A DNA stretch of 56,679 nucleotides, from positions 1 to 56,679 of the forward strand of contig CALXJY010000006.1 in NCBI GenBank assembly GCA_944388755.1. The letters run 5' to 3'. Below, one piece after another: positions 34,261 through 42,571 of this stretch. This stretch comes from an uncultured Clostridia bacterium. Lineage in GTDB: Bacteria > Bacillota > Clostridia > TANB77 > CAG-508. The stretch's first letter is position 1. Every line of letters begins with the position of its first letter. Below the pieces are notes generated by a model. It searched no databases, was not told the DNA's origin, and was given only the letters and a program-made list of their open reading frames with translations. Made by a program: the position numbers and the translations under genes.

Positions 34261-34268
34261 TTAATCTA

Positions 34269-34297
34269 TTGAAAAAGAAAAAAAAATGTGCTAATAT
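34269..34297 (+). promoter_or_regulatory. Sigma-A promoter of tRNA-Trp
   Basis: TTGAAA (34269-34274), a 17-nt spacer and TAATAT (34292-34297) place transcription start near 34304, about 13 nt ahead of the mature tRNA. Confidence 0.7.
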
Positions 34298-34316
34298 ATA
34301 AAAGTACTTATGTGAT

Positions 34317-34391
34317 AGGGGTATAGTGTTAATGGTAGCACATCGGTCTCCAAAACCGCCTGTGAGGGTTCGAGTCCTTCTACCCCTGCCA
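34317..34391 (+). tRNA. tRNA-Trp (anticodon CCA)
   Basis: The 75-nt sequence folds into a cloverleaf. The acceptor stem AGGGGTA pairs with TACCCCT, discriminator G and an encoded CCA. The anticodon loop CTCCAAA gives CCA. The T arm AGGGTTCGAGTCCTT contains the TTCGA loop. It may be co-transcribed with the peptidase gene 20 nt downstream. Confidence 0.97.
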
Positions 34392-34411
34392 AGTACTATT
34401 TTTTTAAGCAG

Positions 34412-35008
34412 GTGATTATTATACAAAAGCTTTTTGCAAAAATATGCTTCATGTTTATTTTATTTCTTATATTTATTTCAATTTTTTTTATTCCAATAAT
34501 TCAATGTAATGATATAAATCAAGATGTAAATAATGGTGAAATTATTAATTTAGATCCAAACAAATATGGGTTTATTTGGCCAATACCTGGATATACTAAA
34601 ATTAGTTCACCATATGGAAAAAGACAAGCACCAACTGGAGGAGCTTCTAGTTTTCATTATGGTTGTGATATTCCTGCTCCACAGGGGACTAAGTTAATTG
34701 CAATCCATGATGGTGAAATAACTTTTACAAATTTCCTAGGTGCAGGTGGTTTTACAATCACTCTTTCTTTTGATAATTATAAAGTTACATATTGCCATGT
34801 TGATTCAAATTTTATTGTTTCTGTTGGAGATATTGTTAAACAAGGGCAAGTTATAGGTTATGTTGGTCCTAAAAATGTTTATAATGTTCCATGGAATCCA
34901 TATAAGGATAGCAATGGTAATCCTACAAATGGTGCAACTACAGGCTGTCATTTGCATATTGGTTTTAGGGTTGATGATAAATATCAAGATCCGATGACAT
35001 TTTTTTAG
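34412..35008 (+). CDS. M23 (LytM-type) peptidase, membrane or secreted
   Basis: The N-terminal hydrophobic segment (residues 8-31) is a signal peptide or anchor, so the enzyme acts on peptidoglycan outside the cell. The LytM zinc site is complete: His82 and Asp86 in SFHYGCDIPAPQGT, and His180 and His182 in GCHLHIGF. The gene opens with GTG at 34412 or possibly a non-standard ATT/ATA codon shortly after, because the only ribosome-like site (AGCAGGTGA) overlaps the GTG. The first ATG is 12 codons in. The start is therefore uncertain. Confidence 0.87.
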   Translation: MIIIQKLFAKICFMFILFLIFISIFFIPIIQCNDINQDVNNGEIINLDPNKYGFIWPIPGYTKISSPYGKRQAPTGGASSFHYGCDIPAPQGTKLIAIHDGEITFTNFLGAGGFTITLSFDNYKVTYCHVDSNFIVSVGDIVKQGQVIGYVGPKNVYNVPWNPYKDSNGNPTNGATTGCHLHIGFRVDDKYQDPMTFF

Positions 35009-35088
35009 TGCATTAAAAATCCCCATTTAAAACCGTTCTGTATGGATTATTTTCCATTTACAACTATTTTAAATGGGAGTATATTAAA

Positions 35089-35577
35089 TTACATATCATC
35101 TTCATTGTCTTCACTTTCGTCGTCATTTTCTTCTTCATCACATCCGCTACAAGATGAGCACTCTCCATGACATCCTTGTATCTCATCATCTAATTCACCT
35201 GACCAGTCAAGCTCGATTATGTTATTACATTCTGGGCATTGTACTTCAGTCTTGTTTTCATCTACATCTATTACAAATTCATAATTACAATATGGGCAAA
35301 CAATCTCAAAATCAAACCCATCATCTGAATATATGTCTTTTTCTATGTTTTCTACAATGGTTTCAATTTTTTCTAGTCTATTTTCTAATTCTTTGTGCTT
35401 TTTTTCTAAATTTTCTACTTCTGATTCCTTATAATTCATTATATGATCCATTTGATTTAAAACTGCATTCAAAAAGTCGGCAAATCTTAGTTTAATATAT
35501 TCAAGATCTTCTTTATTTTTTATATTTTTTTCAATATCTTCCAAAAAACTTGTATAATTATCTTTTAATACACCCAT
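35089..35577 (-). CDS. CD1247-type protein with coiled coil and zinc ribbon
   Basis: A 162-residue cytosolic protein. Residues 1-95 are helical with a coiled coil (NYKESEVENLEKKHKELENR), matching the CD1247 N-terminal domain known only from Clostridia. A zinc ribbon follows, with CPYCNYEF and CPECNNII as the Cys pairs, then an acidic Cys-rich tail (CHGECSSCSGCDEEEN). Its neighbour efp is conserved in this position. No function is established. The ATG at 35577 follows AAAGGT. Confidence 0.78.
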   Translation of the reverse strand: MGVLKDNYTSFLEDIEKNIKNKEDLEYIKLRFADFLNAVLNQMDHIMNYKESEVENLEKKHKELENRLEKIETIVENIEKDIYSDDGFDFEIVCPYCNYEFVIDVDENKTEVQCPECNNIIELDWSGELDDEIQGCHGECSSCSGCDEEENDDESEDNEDDM

Positions 35578-35599
35578 TTGCAATCTACCTTTCTAAAAC

Positions 35600-36166
35600 T
35601 TACACTCTTTCCATGTATTCACATGTACGTGTATCTATTTTTAATACATCACCAATATTTACAAATAGTGGTACTTGCAATTCTAATCCTGTTTCTAATT
35701 TTGCTGGTTTTCCTGAAGTTGTTGTTGTATTTCCACTAAATCCTGGTTCTGTATATGTAACTTCCAATTCAACAAATGTTGGTGGTTCTACTGCAAATAT
35801 GTTACCTTTATATGAAAGTATTGTTACTTCCATATTTTCTTTTAAGTATTTTAAACAATCTCCTAATTGATCTTCATTTAATGGAATTTGGTCATATGTT
35901 ACATTATCCATAAAATAATATAATCCACCATCATTATATAAGTATTGCATAACTTTTTTTTCTATTTCTGCTCCAGGAAATTTATCTGATGGATTAAATG
36001 TTTTTTCAAGTGTTGCACCTGTTATAACATTTTTTAATTTTGTTCTAACAAATGCAGACCCCTTACCTGGTTTTACATGTTGAAATTCAACTACTCTAAA
36101 TACATTTCCTTCCATTTCAAATGTTGTTCCATTTCTAAAATCTCCTGCTGAGTAAACTCCTGCCAT
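35600..36166 (-). CDS. efp: Translation elongation factor P
   Basis: EF-P relieves ribosome stalling at polyproline. The 188-residue chain starts [20 protein letters not shown]; the conserved loop is [18 protein letters not shown], where Lys35 is the residue that can be modified. The three-barrel structure ends [18 protein letters not shown] strong AAAGGAG site precedes the ATG at 36166; the frame is open 12 codons further upstream but without a ribosome site. Confidence 0.97.
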   Translation of the reverse strand: MAGVYSAGDFRNGTTFEMEGNVFRVVEFQHVKPGKGSAFVRTKLKNVITGATLEKTFNPSDKFPGAEIEKKVMQYLYNDGGLYYFMDNVTYDQIPLNEDQLGDCLKYLKENMEVTILSYKGNIFAVEPPTFVELEVTYTEPGFSGNTTTTSGKPAKLETGLELQVPLFVNIGDVLKIDTRTCEYMERV

Positions 36167-36238
36167 ATTTATTTCTCCTTTCAAAATTCTTATTACTTGC
36201 ATATTTTACTACAAAATCGCTTAAAAATCAATACTTTT

Positions 36239-37297
36239 TTAAATTACAATATAATTTTTCTCAGAATTGGTTAAATTTATACATCCAAATTTTGTAATTT
36301 GTACTGTATCTTCTATTCTTACTCCAAATTTTCCTGGTACATAGATTCCCGGTTCATCTGTAACTACCATATTTTCTTTTAATAATGTATCATTTTTATA
36401 ACTTATATATGGTGGTTCATGTATTTCTAATCCTACTCCATGACCTAAACTATGTATTAAATCATAATTGTGTAATCTAAAATCATTTTCTACCATTTTA
36501 CTTACTAATCTTGTACTCATTCCATCTTTATAATCTTTTAGTGTTTGTATTTGATTTTTCAAAACTAGGTCATATATTGGTTTTACTTCTTCTAATATTT
36601 TTCCAACAAAAAATGTTCTTGTCATGTCTGAACAATATCCATTTACTTTGCAACCCATGTCAATTGTAATAATATCTTCATTTTGAATCTTTCTATTTGT
36701 AGGTACTGCATGTGGTTTTGATGTATTTTCTCCTGAAGCAACAATTGTTTCAAAAGATATCCCATCTGCATATTTATTATAATAGTCCTCTATTTCTTTT
36801 GCAATTTGCTTTTCTGTCATTCCAGGTTTTATATATTTCAAAATATATTTAAAGCAATCATCTGTAATATTACATGCTTTAGTTATATTATGCATTTCTT
36901 CTTCATCTTTTATCATTCTTTGTTTTTCTATTATATATTCTGTTTCTACTAAATTATTTATCTTGTATTTGTGCATATATTCTTTATACATTGCATATGT
37001 TACGTAATGCTCTTCAAATCCTACATTTTCACAAAACATAAAAAAATTTTCATAGTCATCTTTTGATACATCATTAATATCATATACTATTATTTCATCA
37101 AAAAGTGTTAATATACTATGTACGTGTTCTATATATCTTCCATCTGTAATATATATATTTTCTTTTCGTGTAAGTAATAATGTTCCTTCTGCTTCAATAT
37201 TTGTTAAATATCTTATATTTATTGGGTTTGATATTATTATTCCTTGCATATCTAAACTATTCATTTTATTTCTTAACCATTGTAATTTTGGGTTCAT
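36239..37297 (-). CDS. pepQ: M24 Xaa-Pro aminopeptidase
   Basis: A 352-residue pita-bread metallopeptidase that splits X-Pro peptides. The N-terminal creatinase-like domain is followed by the M24 domain. Metal ligands appear in ITIDMGCKVNGYCSDMTRTF (two Asp), HSLGHGVGLEIHE (His), TDEPGIY (Glu) and VRIEDT (Glu). It lies upstream of efp, the usual clostridial arrangement. AAAGGAG site before the ATG. PepP and PepQ cannot be told apart from sequence alone. Confidence 0.93.
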   Translation of the reverse strand: MNPKLQWLRNKMNSLDMQGIIISNPINIRYLTNIEAEGTLLLTRKENIYITDGRYIEHVHSILTLFDEIIVYDINDVSKDDYENFFMFCENVGFEEHYVTYAMYKEYMHKYKINNLVETEYIIEKQRMIKDEEEMHNITKACNITDDCFKYILKYIKPGMTEKQIAKEIEDYYNKYADGISFETIVASGENTSKPHAVPTNRKIQNEDIITIDMGCKVNGYCSDMTRTFFVGKILEEVKPIYDLVLKNQIQTLKDYKDGMSTRLVSKMVENDFRLHNYDLIHSLGHGVGLEIHEPPYISYKNDTLLKENMVVTDEPGIYVPGKFGVRIEDTVQITKFGCINLTNSEKNYIVI

Positions 37298-37316
37298 GCT
37301 TTGCTCCTTTTAAAAA

Positions 37317-38069
37317 TTAATTTCTATATAAACCTAAAGTAAAAATCTGCATTAAAATAGCTTTTATTGTTTCAAATGGTACATACATACTTATAAATGT
37401 TCCTAATACTATAAAAGGTCCAAATGGGATATATTCATTCGATTTTTTTATTCTTGTTATAAGCAATAAAATACTTAATACTGCTCCTATTAAAAATGAT
37501 AATAAAGTTATAATGATTATATTAGATAAACCAAATAATAGCCCTAATGCTCCCATTAGTTTGACATCACCAAATCCCATTGCTTCTTTGCCATATATAA
37601 ACCCACCAATAACTGTGATTAGTAAGAATATTCCTGCTCCTGTAAACATTCCAAGTACTAAATTTATACTTATTGCTACATCTGAAAGTCCATATAAAAA
37701 TGCAAATATTAGCCCTATTTCAAATAAGAGTAAATTTAATCTGTTTGGTATTATTTGATGTTTATAATCAATAATAAATGCTGATATTAGTATTGGTGTA
37801 ATTATTAGGTATTTAATTAAATCTAAATTTGCAATTAATGTAGTTTTTATCCCACAAAAATATATTAAAGTTACATAGATTATAGCTATTAAAAATATCA
37901 ATATATAATGTGGTCTAAATTTCATTTTATTTTCTCTAAAAAAATCTTTAGAAATTACTTTTTTGTATTCTGGTAATCTTTCGTTTGCCCAACCTACTAT
38001 TTGAGCTATAAAAATTGATGCTATTACTGCTATTGCATAATATATTATGTGTATATCATTTATGTACAT
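37317..38069 (-). CDS. A24-family prepilin peptidase, peptidase domain only
   Basis: The 250-residue membrane protein has about seven helices. The two catalytic Asp are Asp101 (AFIIDYKHQIIPN) and Asp168 in the GxGD motif (AMGFGDVKLMGALGLLFG). The Cys-rich methyltransferase domain of full PilD/TadV-type enzymes is absent. It should cleave type IV pilin-like leaders, yet no pilus gene is in the window. Good AGGAGG site; 20 nt upstream of pepQ and 22 nt downstream of yqeG. Confidence 0.9.
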   Translation of the reverse strand: MYINDIHIIYYAIAVIASIFIAQIVGWANERLPEYKKVISKDFFRENKMKFRPHYILIFLIAIIYVTLIYFCGIKTTLIANLDLIKYLIITPILISAFIIDYKHQIIPNRLNLLLFEIGLIFAFLYGLSDVAISINLVLGMFTGAGIFLLITVIGGFIYGKEAMGFGDVKLMGALGLLFGLSNIIIITLLSFLIGAVLSILLLITRIKKSNEYIPFGPFIVLGTFISMYVPFETIKAILMQIFTLGLYRN

Positions 38070-38091
38070 ATTTTTCCTCCAATTATTTTCT

Positions 38092-38589
38092 TTAGCGTTC
38101 TTCTCTGTCTATCATTTTTTGTTTTATTTTATTTTCTATAGGTCTTTTCCATGCTGTATACCAATAATCTTTTTCATTTATTGGTTCTATTAAAATTGTA
38201 TGCATATTGCATCTATTTCCTCCCAAAATATCTGTAAATACTTGGTCTCCCACTACTGCTATATTTTGAGGTTCTATGTTTAGTTTTTTTCGTATTTTTT
38301 CAAATCCTATTTTTAATGGTTTCATACCAAAATATCTATATGGTATATCTAATATTCCTGCTACTTTCTCGACTTTTCTACGTTTATTTGTGTTTGATAA
38401 TATATATAATCTTATATTTTGTAATTTTACATTTTCTACCCATTTAATGATATTTGGGGAAAGCTGTTGTGTATAGTCAATTAAAGTATTGTCTACATCT
38501 AAAATAACGACTTTTATATTGTTTTTTACTAGATATTCAATTGGAATTTCTTCTACTTTTTTAAAATATGCTTTTGGGCTTATATCCAA
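38092..38589 (-). CDS. yqeG: YqeG-family HAD phosphatase
   Basis: The 165-residue class IIIA HAD phosphatase has motif I KVVILDVDNTLIDY, motif II LYILSNTNKR and motif IV IAVVGDQVFTDILGGNRC. It starts with TTG at 38589, 9 nt after AAGGGG. YqeG is conserved next to shikimate, pepQ and efp genes in Firmicutes; substrate not established. First gene of the leftward yqeG-A24-pepQ-efp-CD1247 group. Confidence 0.92.
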   Translation of the reverse strand: MDISPKAYFKKVEEIPIEYLVKNNIKVVILDVDNTLIDYTQQLSPNIIKWVENVKLQNIRLYILSNTNKRRKVEKVAGILDIPYRYFGMKPLKIGFEKIRKKLNIEPQNIAVVGDQVFTDILGGNRCNMHTILIEPINEKDYWYTAWKRPIENKIKQKMIDREER

Positions 38590-38729
38590 TTTTCTTTTCC
38601 CCTTTCTTTTGCTAAGTTATTTTTCTTTATATTATATTATCTTTTTAAAAAAATCAATACTTAAATTTAAAAAGATATATAAAATGTTACAATTCACTTG
38701 CAATTTTACAAGTGAACTGTATCATAAGA

Positions 38730-41171
38730 TTATTTTCTAAGTTCTGCTCCAACATCTTTCTCTAATTCTGAAACAATTCCCTCCATCACTTTATTTACTT
38801 CTTCATCTAATAATGTTTTATTTTTATCTCTAAATATAAGTGCATATGCAACACTTTTCTTGTTTTTTCCTAAAACTTCTTCATTTCTATATATATCAAA
38901 TAATTCTTTAGATTCAAGCAATTTTTTAGCTTTTTTTGTAATTATCTTTTCTATTTGACCAACTTCTATATTTTCGTCTACAATAATCGCAATATCTCTT
39001 TCTACAGCTGGATATTTTGGTATTTCTACATATTTTTTACTATTTCTTGCATATTTTGTTACTTTTGTTATATTTAATTCTGCTAAATAAACTTTTTTGT
39101 TAATTTCATAGTTATCTAATACTTTTGGATGTGCTTCACCAATTGTTGCTATAATATCTTTTCCAATTTTTATATTTGCACATCTGCCTGGGTGATAAGA
39201 CATATTATTTTTTTCTTTTTCTATATCATATCTATTTACAGAAATTTGTTGTAATATATTTTCTATTAATCCTTTTACTATATAAAAGTCTAAATTTTCT
39301 CCATACATTCCAATTGTTAAGATTTTTTCTTCTTCAGGCACTTCTCCTTTTTCAATGTTTTTATTGATATTTTGGTATCTTCTTGAAATGTCAAATAATT
39401 TTGCTTCTTTATTTTTCTTATTAATATTTGTTGTAATAGTTGATAACATACTTGGGATTGTAGATGGTCTCATATATTTATAATCATCATTTAATGGATT
39501 TTTTATACATATTGCTAGTTTTTTTAGTTCTTCTGAAATATTAGCTTTATCTAATTCTTTTTCATTTATAAATCCATATGTGTAGATTTCAGATAGTCCA
39601 TTATTTTGTAATGTTTCTAAAATTTTATCTTCTATTTTTTGTTCTTTGTTTTTTACTCCTAGTGTTGTTTCTGCTTTTATCAAAGTAGTATCTAGTTTAT
39701 CATATCCATAAAATCTTGCAATTTCTTCTGCTAAGTCTGCCATTTGTTCTATATCTTGTCTAAAATATGGTATAATTGCTATATCATCTTCAATTTTTAT
39801 TTCTAATCTTTCTAAAATATTTATCATTTCTTTTTTACTTAAATTGGTACCTAATAATTTATTGATCTTTTCAGGTTCCAATTTTATTTTATTTATTTTT
39901 TGTTTTGTAGGATATCTATCTATTTTTCCTTTAATTTCTTCTCCTGCGCCTAACATTTCTACCAATTGTACTGCTCTATTTACAGCTCTTAGTGCATTTT
40001 CAGGAGACAATCCTTTTTCAAATCTTGATGAACTTTCTGTTCTTAATCCGACTTTTTTTGCTGTTTTTCTTACACTTCCTCCATAGAATACTGCTGATTC
40101 AAAAACTACTGTTTTTGTATCTTTTTCTATTTCTGAATTTAGCCCACCCATAACACCTGCAATTGCAACAGGCTTTTTATCGTCTGCAATAACTAAATCA
40201 TTTTCATCTAGTATTCTTTCTGTCTCGTCTAATGTTACTATTTTTTCTCCATTTTTAGCTCTTCTTACTGTTATATGTCTTCCTTCAATAGACTCAATAT
40301 CAAATGCATGCATTGGTTGCCCCATTTCAAGCATTACATAATTTGTAATATCTACTATATTGTTAATACTTCTCATACCACATGCTTTTAGTCTTTTAAC
40401 CATCCATTTTGGAGATGGTCCTATTTTTACGTTTTTTACCATTCTTGCTATATATCTATAACATAAATCAGGTGCTTCAATATCTACTTTTAATCCTTCT
40501 ATTTCATCTTTGTCTTCAATTTTTTTTGATTTTTCATCTATATCTTTTCTAGGATTTTTGAAATCTGTGTTTAGTGCAACTGCTGTTTCTCTTCCTAGTC
40601 CTTCAATTGATAGACAATCAGGTCTATTAGGTGTAATTTCAAAATCTATAACTTCTTCTTTTAAATCTAAAACTTTTACTATATCTTCTCCTAAATGCTC
40701 CTCTAGATTTGTATTTGCTAAAACTTTAATTTTGTCTTTTCTTTCTAAAATCATAATTCCATCTTCAATTTGATTTTGATATTCATTTACGTCTATATTT
40801 AACTCCCCAACAGAACACATCATTCCGCAGGATTCTACACCTCTAAGCATCCCGGTTTTTATGTTTTTTCCATTTGGTAGCTCTGCTCCATTTTTTGCAA
40901 TTGGCACAATATCTCCGACTTCAATATTAGGCGCTCCTGTTACAATTTGCAATATTTCTTTTCCTATATCAACTTTTGTAACTAATAGATGATCTGAGTC
41001 TTCATGTTTTTTTATTTCTAAAATTTTACCAACAACAACATTTTTTATATCATTACCTCTTAAATCTATTGTTTCTACTTTTTGACCAGCCATAGTCAAA
41101 ATATCACCTAATTTTAGTGTATCTACATCTATATTAGCATATTCTTCTAACCATTCTCTACTTGCTTTCAT
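38730..41171 (-). CDS. pheT: Phenylalanyl-tRNA synthetase beta chain
   Basis: The 813-residue subunit carries the tRNA-binding OB domain (near residues 40-150, KKHEDSDHLLVTKVDIG), the B3/B4 editing domain (EITPNRPDCLSIEGLGRE), the B5 domain and the C-terminal FDX-ACB anticodon-binding domain (FDIYRNEEVLGKNKKSVAYA). AGGAG lies 8 nt before the ATG at 41171. It follows pheS by 36 nt and shares its T-box control. Confidence 0.98.
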   Translation of the reverse strand: MKASREWLEEYANIDVDTLKLGDILTMAGQKVETIDLRGNDIKNVVVGKILEIKKHEDSDHLLVTKVDIGKEILQIVTGAPNIEVGDIVPIAKNGAELPNGKNIKTGMLRGVESCGMMCSVGELNIDVNEYQNQIEDGIMILERKDKIKVLANTNLEEHLGEDIVKVLDLKEEVIDFEITPNRPDCLSIEGLGRETAVALNTDFKNPRKDIDEKSKKIEDKDEIEGLKVDIEAPDLCYRYIARMVKNVKIGPSPKWMVKRLKACGMRSINNIVDITNYVMLEMGQPMHAFDIESIEGRHITVRRAKNGEKIVTLDETERILDENDLVIADDKKPVAIAGVMGGLNSEIEKDTKTVVFESAVFYGGSVRKTAKKVGLRTESSSRFEKGLSPENALRAVNRAVQLVEMLGAGEEIKGKIDRYPTKQKINKIKLEPEKINKLLGTNLSKKEMINILERLEIKIEDDIAIIPYFRQDIEQMADLAEEIARFYGYDKLDTTLIKAETTLGVKNKEQKIEDKILETLQNNGLSEIYTYGFINEKELDKANISEELKKLAICIKNPLNDDYKYMRPSTIPSMLSTITTNINKKNKEAKLFDISRRYQNINKNIEKGEVPEEEKILTIGMYGENLDFYIVKGLIENILQQISVNRYDIEKEKNNMSYHPGRCANIKIGKDIIATIGEAHPKVLDNYEINKKVYLAELNITKVTKYARNSKKYVEIPKYPAVERDIAIIVDENIEVGQIEKIITKKAKKLLESKELFDIYRNEEVLGKNKKSVAYALIFRDKNKTLLDEEVNKVMEGIVSELEKDVGAELRK

Positions 41172-41207
41172 CTTCTTCACTCCTCTATATTATTTTTTGA
41201 TATAAGT

Positions 41208-42227
41208 TTAAAATTGCTTTAAAAATCTAACATCATTTTCATATAATAGTCTTAAATCTTCTATTCCAAATTTTGCCATAGCAATTCTTTCTACTCCAAA
41301 GCCAAATGCAAATCCTGAATATTCATTTGGATCTATTCCACAATTTCTTAATACATTAGGATGTACCATACCACAACCTAATAATTCAATCCATCCTTCT
41401 CCCTTACATACTTTGCAACCTTTTCCTCCACATACAAAACATGATACATCTGCTTCTGCTGATGGTTCTGTAAATGGGAAATGATGTGGTCTAAATCTTA
41501 TTTTAGTATTTTCTCCAAGACATTTTTTTGCAAACATTTCTAATGTTCCTTTTAAATCTGTCATTGATATATTTTTATCTACCACTAGTCCTTCTACCTG
41601 ATGGAATACGGGTGAATGTGTTGCATCTACTGCATCTGAACGATATACTGCTCCTGGACATATTATTTTTATTGGAGGTTTTTGTTTTTCCATTACCCTT
41701 GCTTGAACCGGTGATGTTTGGCTTCTTAAGATTATGTCATCTGTAATATAAAATGTGTCTTGTAAATCTCTTGATGGATGATCTTCTGGAGCATTTAGTT
41801 GGTCAAAGTTATAAAATGTTTTTTCTACTTCAGGTCCATCTGCTATTTGGTAGCCCATTCCTAAAAATATTTCTTCAACCTCTTTTATTATTTGTGTAAT
41901 TGGGTGTATTGAGCCTAATTCGGTTTTTTTACTTGGCTCTGTTACATCTATGTTTTCTGTTTCTAATCTTTTTTGTAATTCTTCTGATTTTAGTTTTTCT
42001 TCTTTTTTATTAAACTCTTCTTCTAAAATGTCTCTAACTTCATTTACAAGTTTTCCTATTATTGGCCTTTCGTCATTAGAAAGTTTTCCCATTCCTCTTA
42101 ATACTTGTGTTAATTCACCTTTTTTTCCTAGGTATTTTACTTTGATTTCTTGTAATACTTTTAAATCTTCTGCTTTTTCAATCTCTTTCATTGAATTTTT
42201 TTTGATTTCTTCAATTTGTTCTTTCAT
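41208..42227 (-). CDS. pheS: Phenylalanyl-tRNA synthetase alpha chain
   Basis: The 339-residue catalytic subunit has an N-terminal coiled coil and the class II core: motif 2 [18 protein letters not shown] and motif 3 [29 protein letters not shown] Cys cluster ([12 protein letters not shown]) is also present, as in many Firmicutes PheS. The ATG at 42227 follows AAAGGAGAATTAGC. The T-box leader is directly upstream. Confidence 0.98.
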   Translation of the reverse strand: MKEQIEEIKKNSMKEIEKAEDLKVLQEIKVKYLGKKGELTQVLRGMGKLSNDERPIIGKLVNEVRDILEEEFNKKEEKLKSEELQKRLETENIDVTEPSKKTELGSIHPITQIIKEVEEIFLGMGYQIADGPEVEKTFYNFDQLNAPEDHPSRDLQDTFYITDDIILRSQTSPVQARVMEKQKPPIKIICPGAVYRSDAVDATHSPVFHQVEGLVVDKNISMTDLKGTLEMFAKKCLGENTKIRFRPHHFPFTEPSAEADVSCFVCGGKGCKVCKGEGWIELLGCGMVHPNVLRNCGIDPNEYSGFAFGFGVERIAMAKFGIEDLRLLYENDVRFLKQF

Positions 42228-42244
42228 GCTAATTCTCCTTTCTT

Positions 42245-42530
42245 TTTTATTATGCAACAAAAAATCCATTTAATCCTGTTATATAGGACGAAATGGATTT
42301 TATATTCGTGGTACCACCTATTTTTATTAGTATATATTATAACTAACCTCATTACAGCTTTAACGGGCTTACCCGCTTTCTCCTACTTTCATTTTCAGAG
42401 AATGACCAAAAAAGTGAAATTTCAATTAATTATTACAAAATGGCTTCCAGCCTTGACCATTTTCTCTTGTTTGTAATTTTTAATTAATTTACTTTGCTTT
42501 TTTATTGGTTTAACTATATTGTTATCTATT
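42245..42530 (-). promoter_or_regulatory. T-box riboswitch for pheST
   Basis: Read leftwards, the T-box sequence AGGTGGTACCACG (42319-42307) precedes a strong terminator, AAATCCATTT pairing with AAATGGATTT and a T-run (42302-42259). Stem I lies upstream, around 42400-42500. In its 3' side, GAAATTTCAC offers UUC as the specifier codon, which pairs with tRNA-Phe and fits the downstream genes. Uncharged tRNA-Phe would stabilise the antiterminator. The 5' end is approximate; the promoter was not placed. Confidence 0.93.
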
Positions 42531-42571
42531 TTACCACATAGTCTTTAATTTGGCAATAGATTTTTTAATTT

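Noticed and set aside
35015..35085. Structured RNA between the M23 and CD1247-type genes
   Set aside because: CCCATTTAAAA pairs with TTTTAAATGGG across a 35-base loop that has a small inner stem, but with convergent genes and a poor T-run it is most likely just a weak bidirectional terminator.
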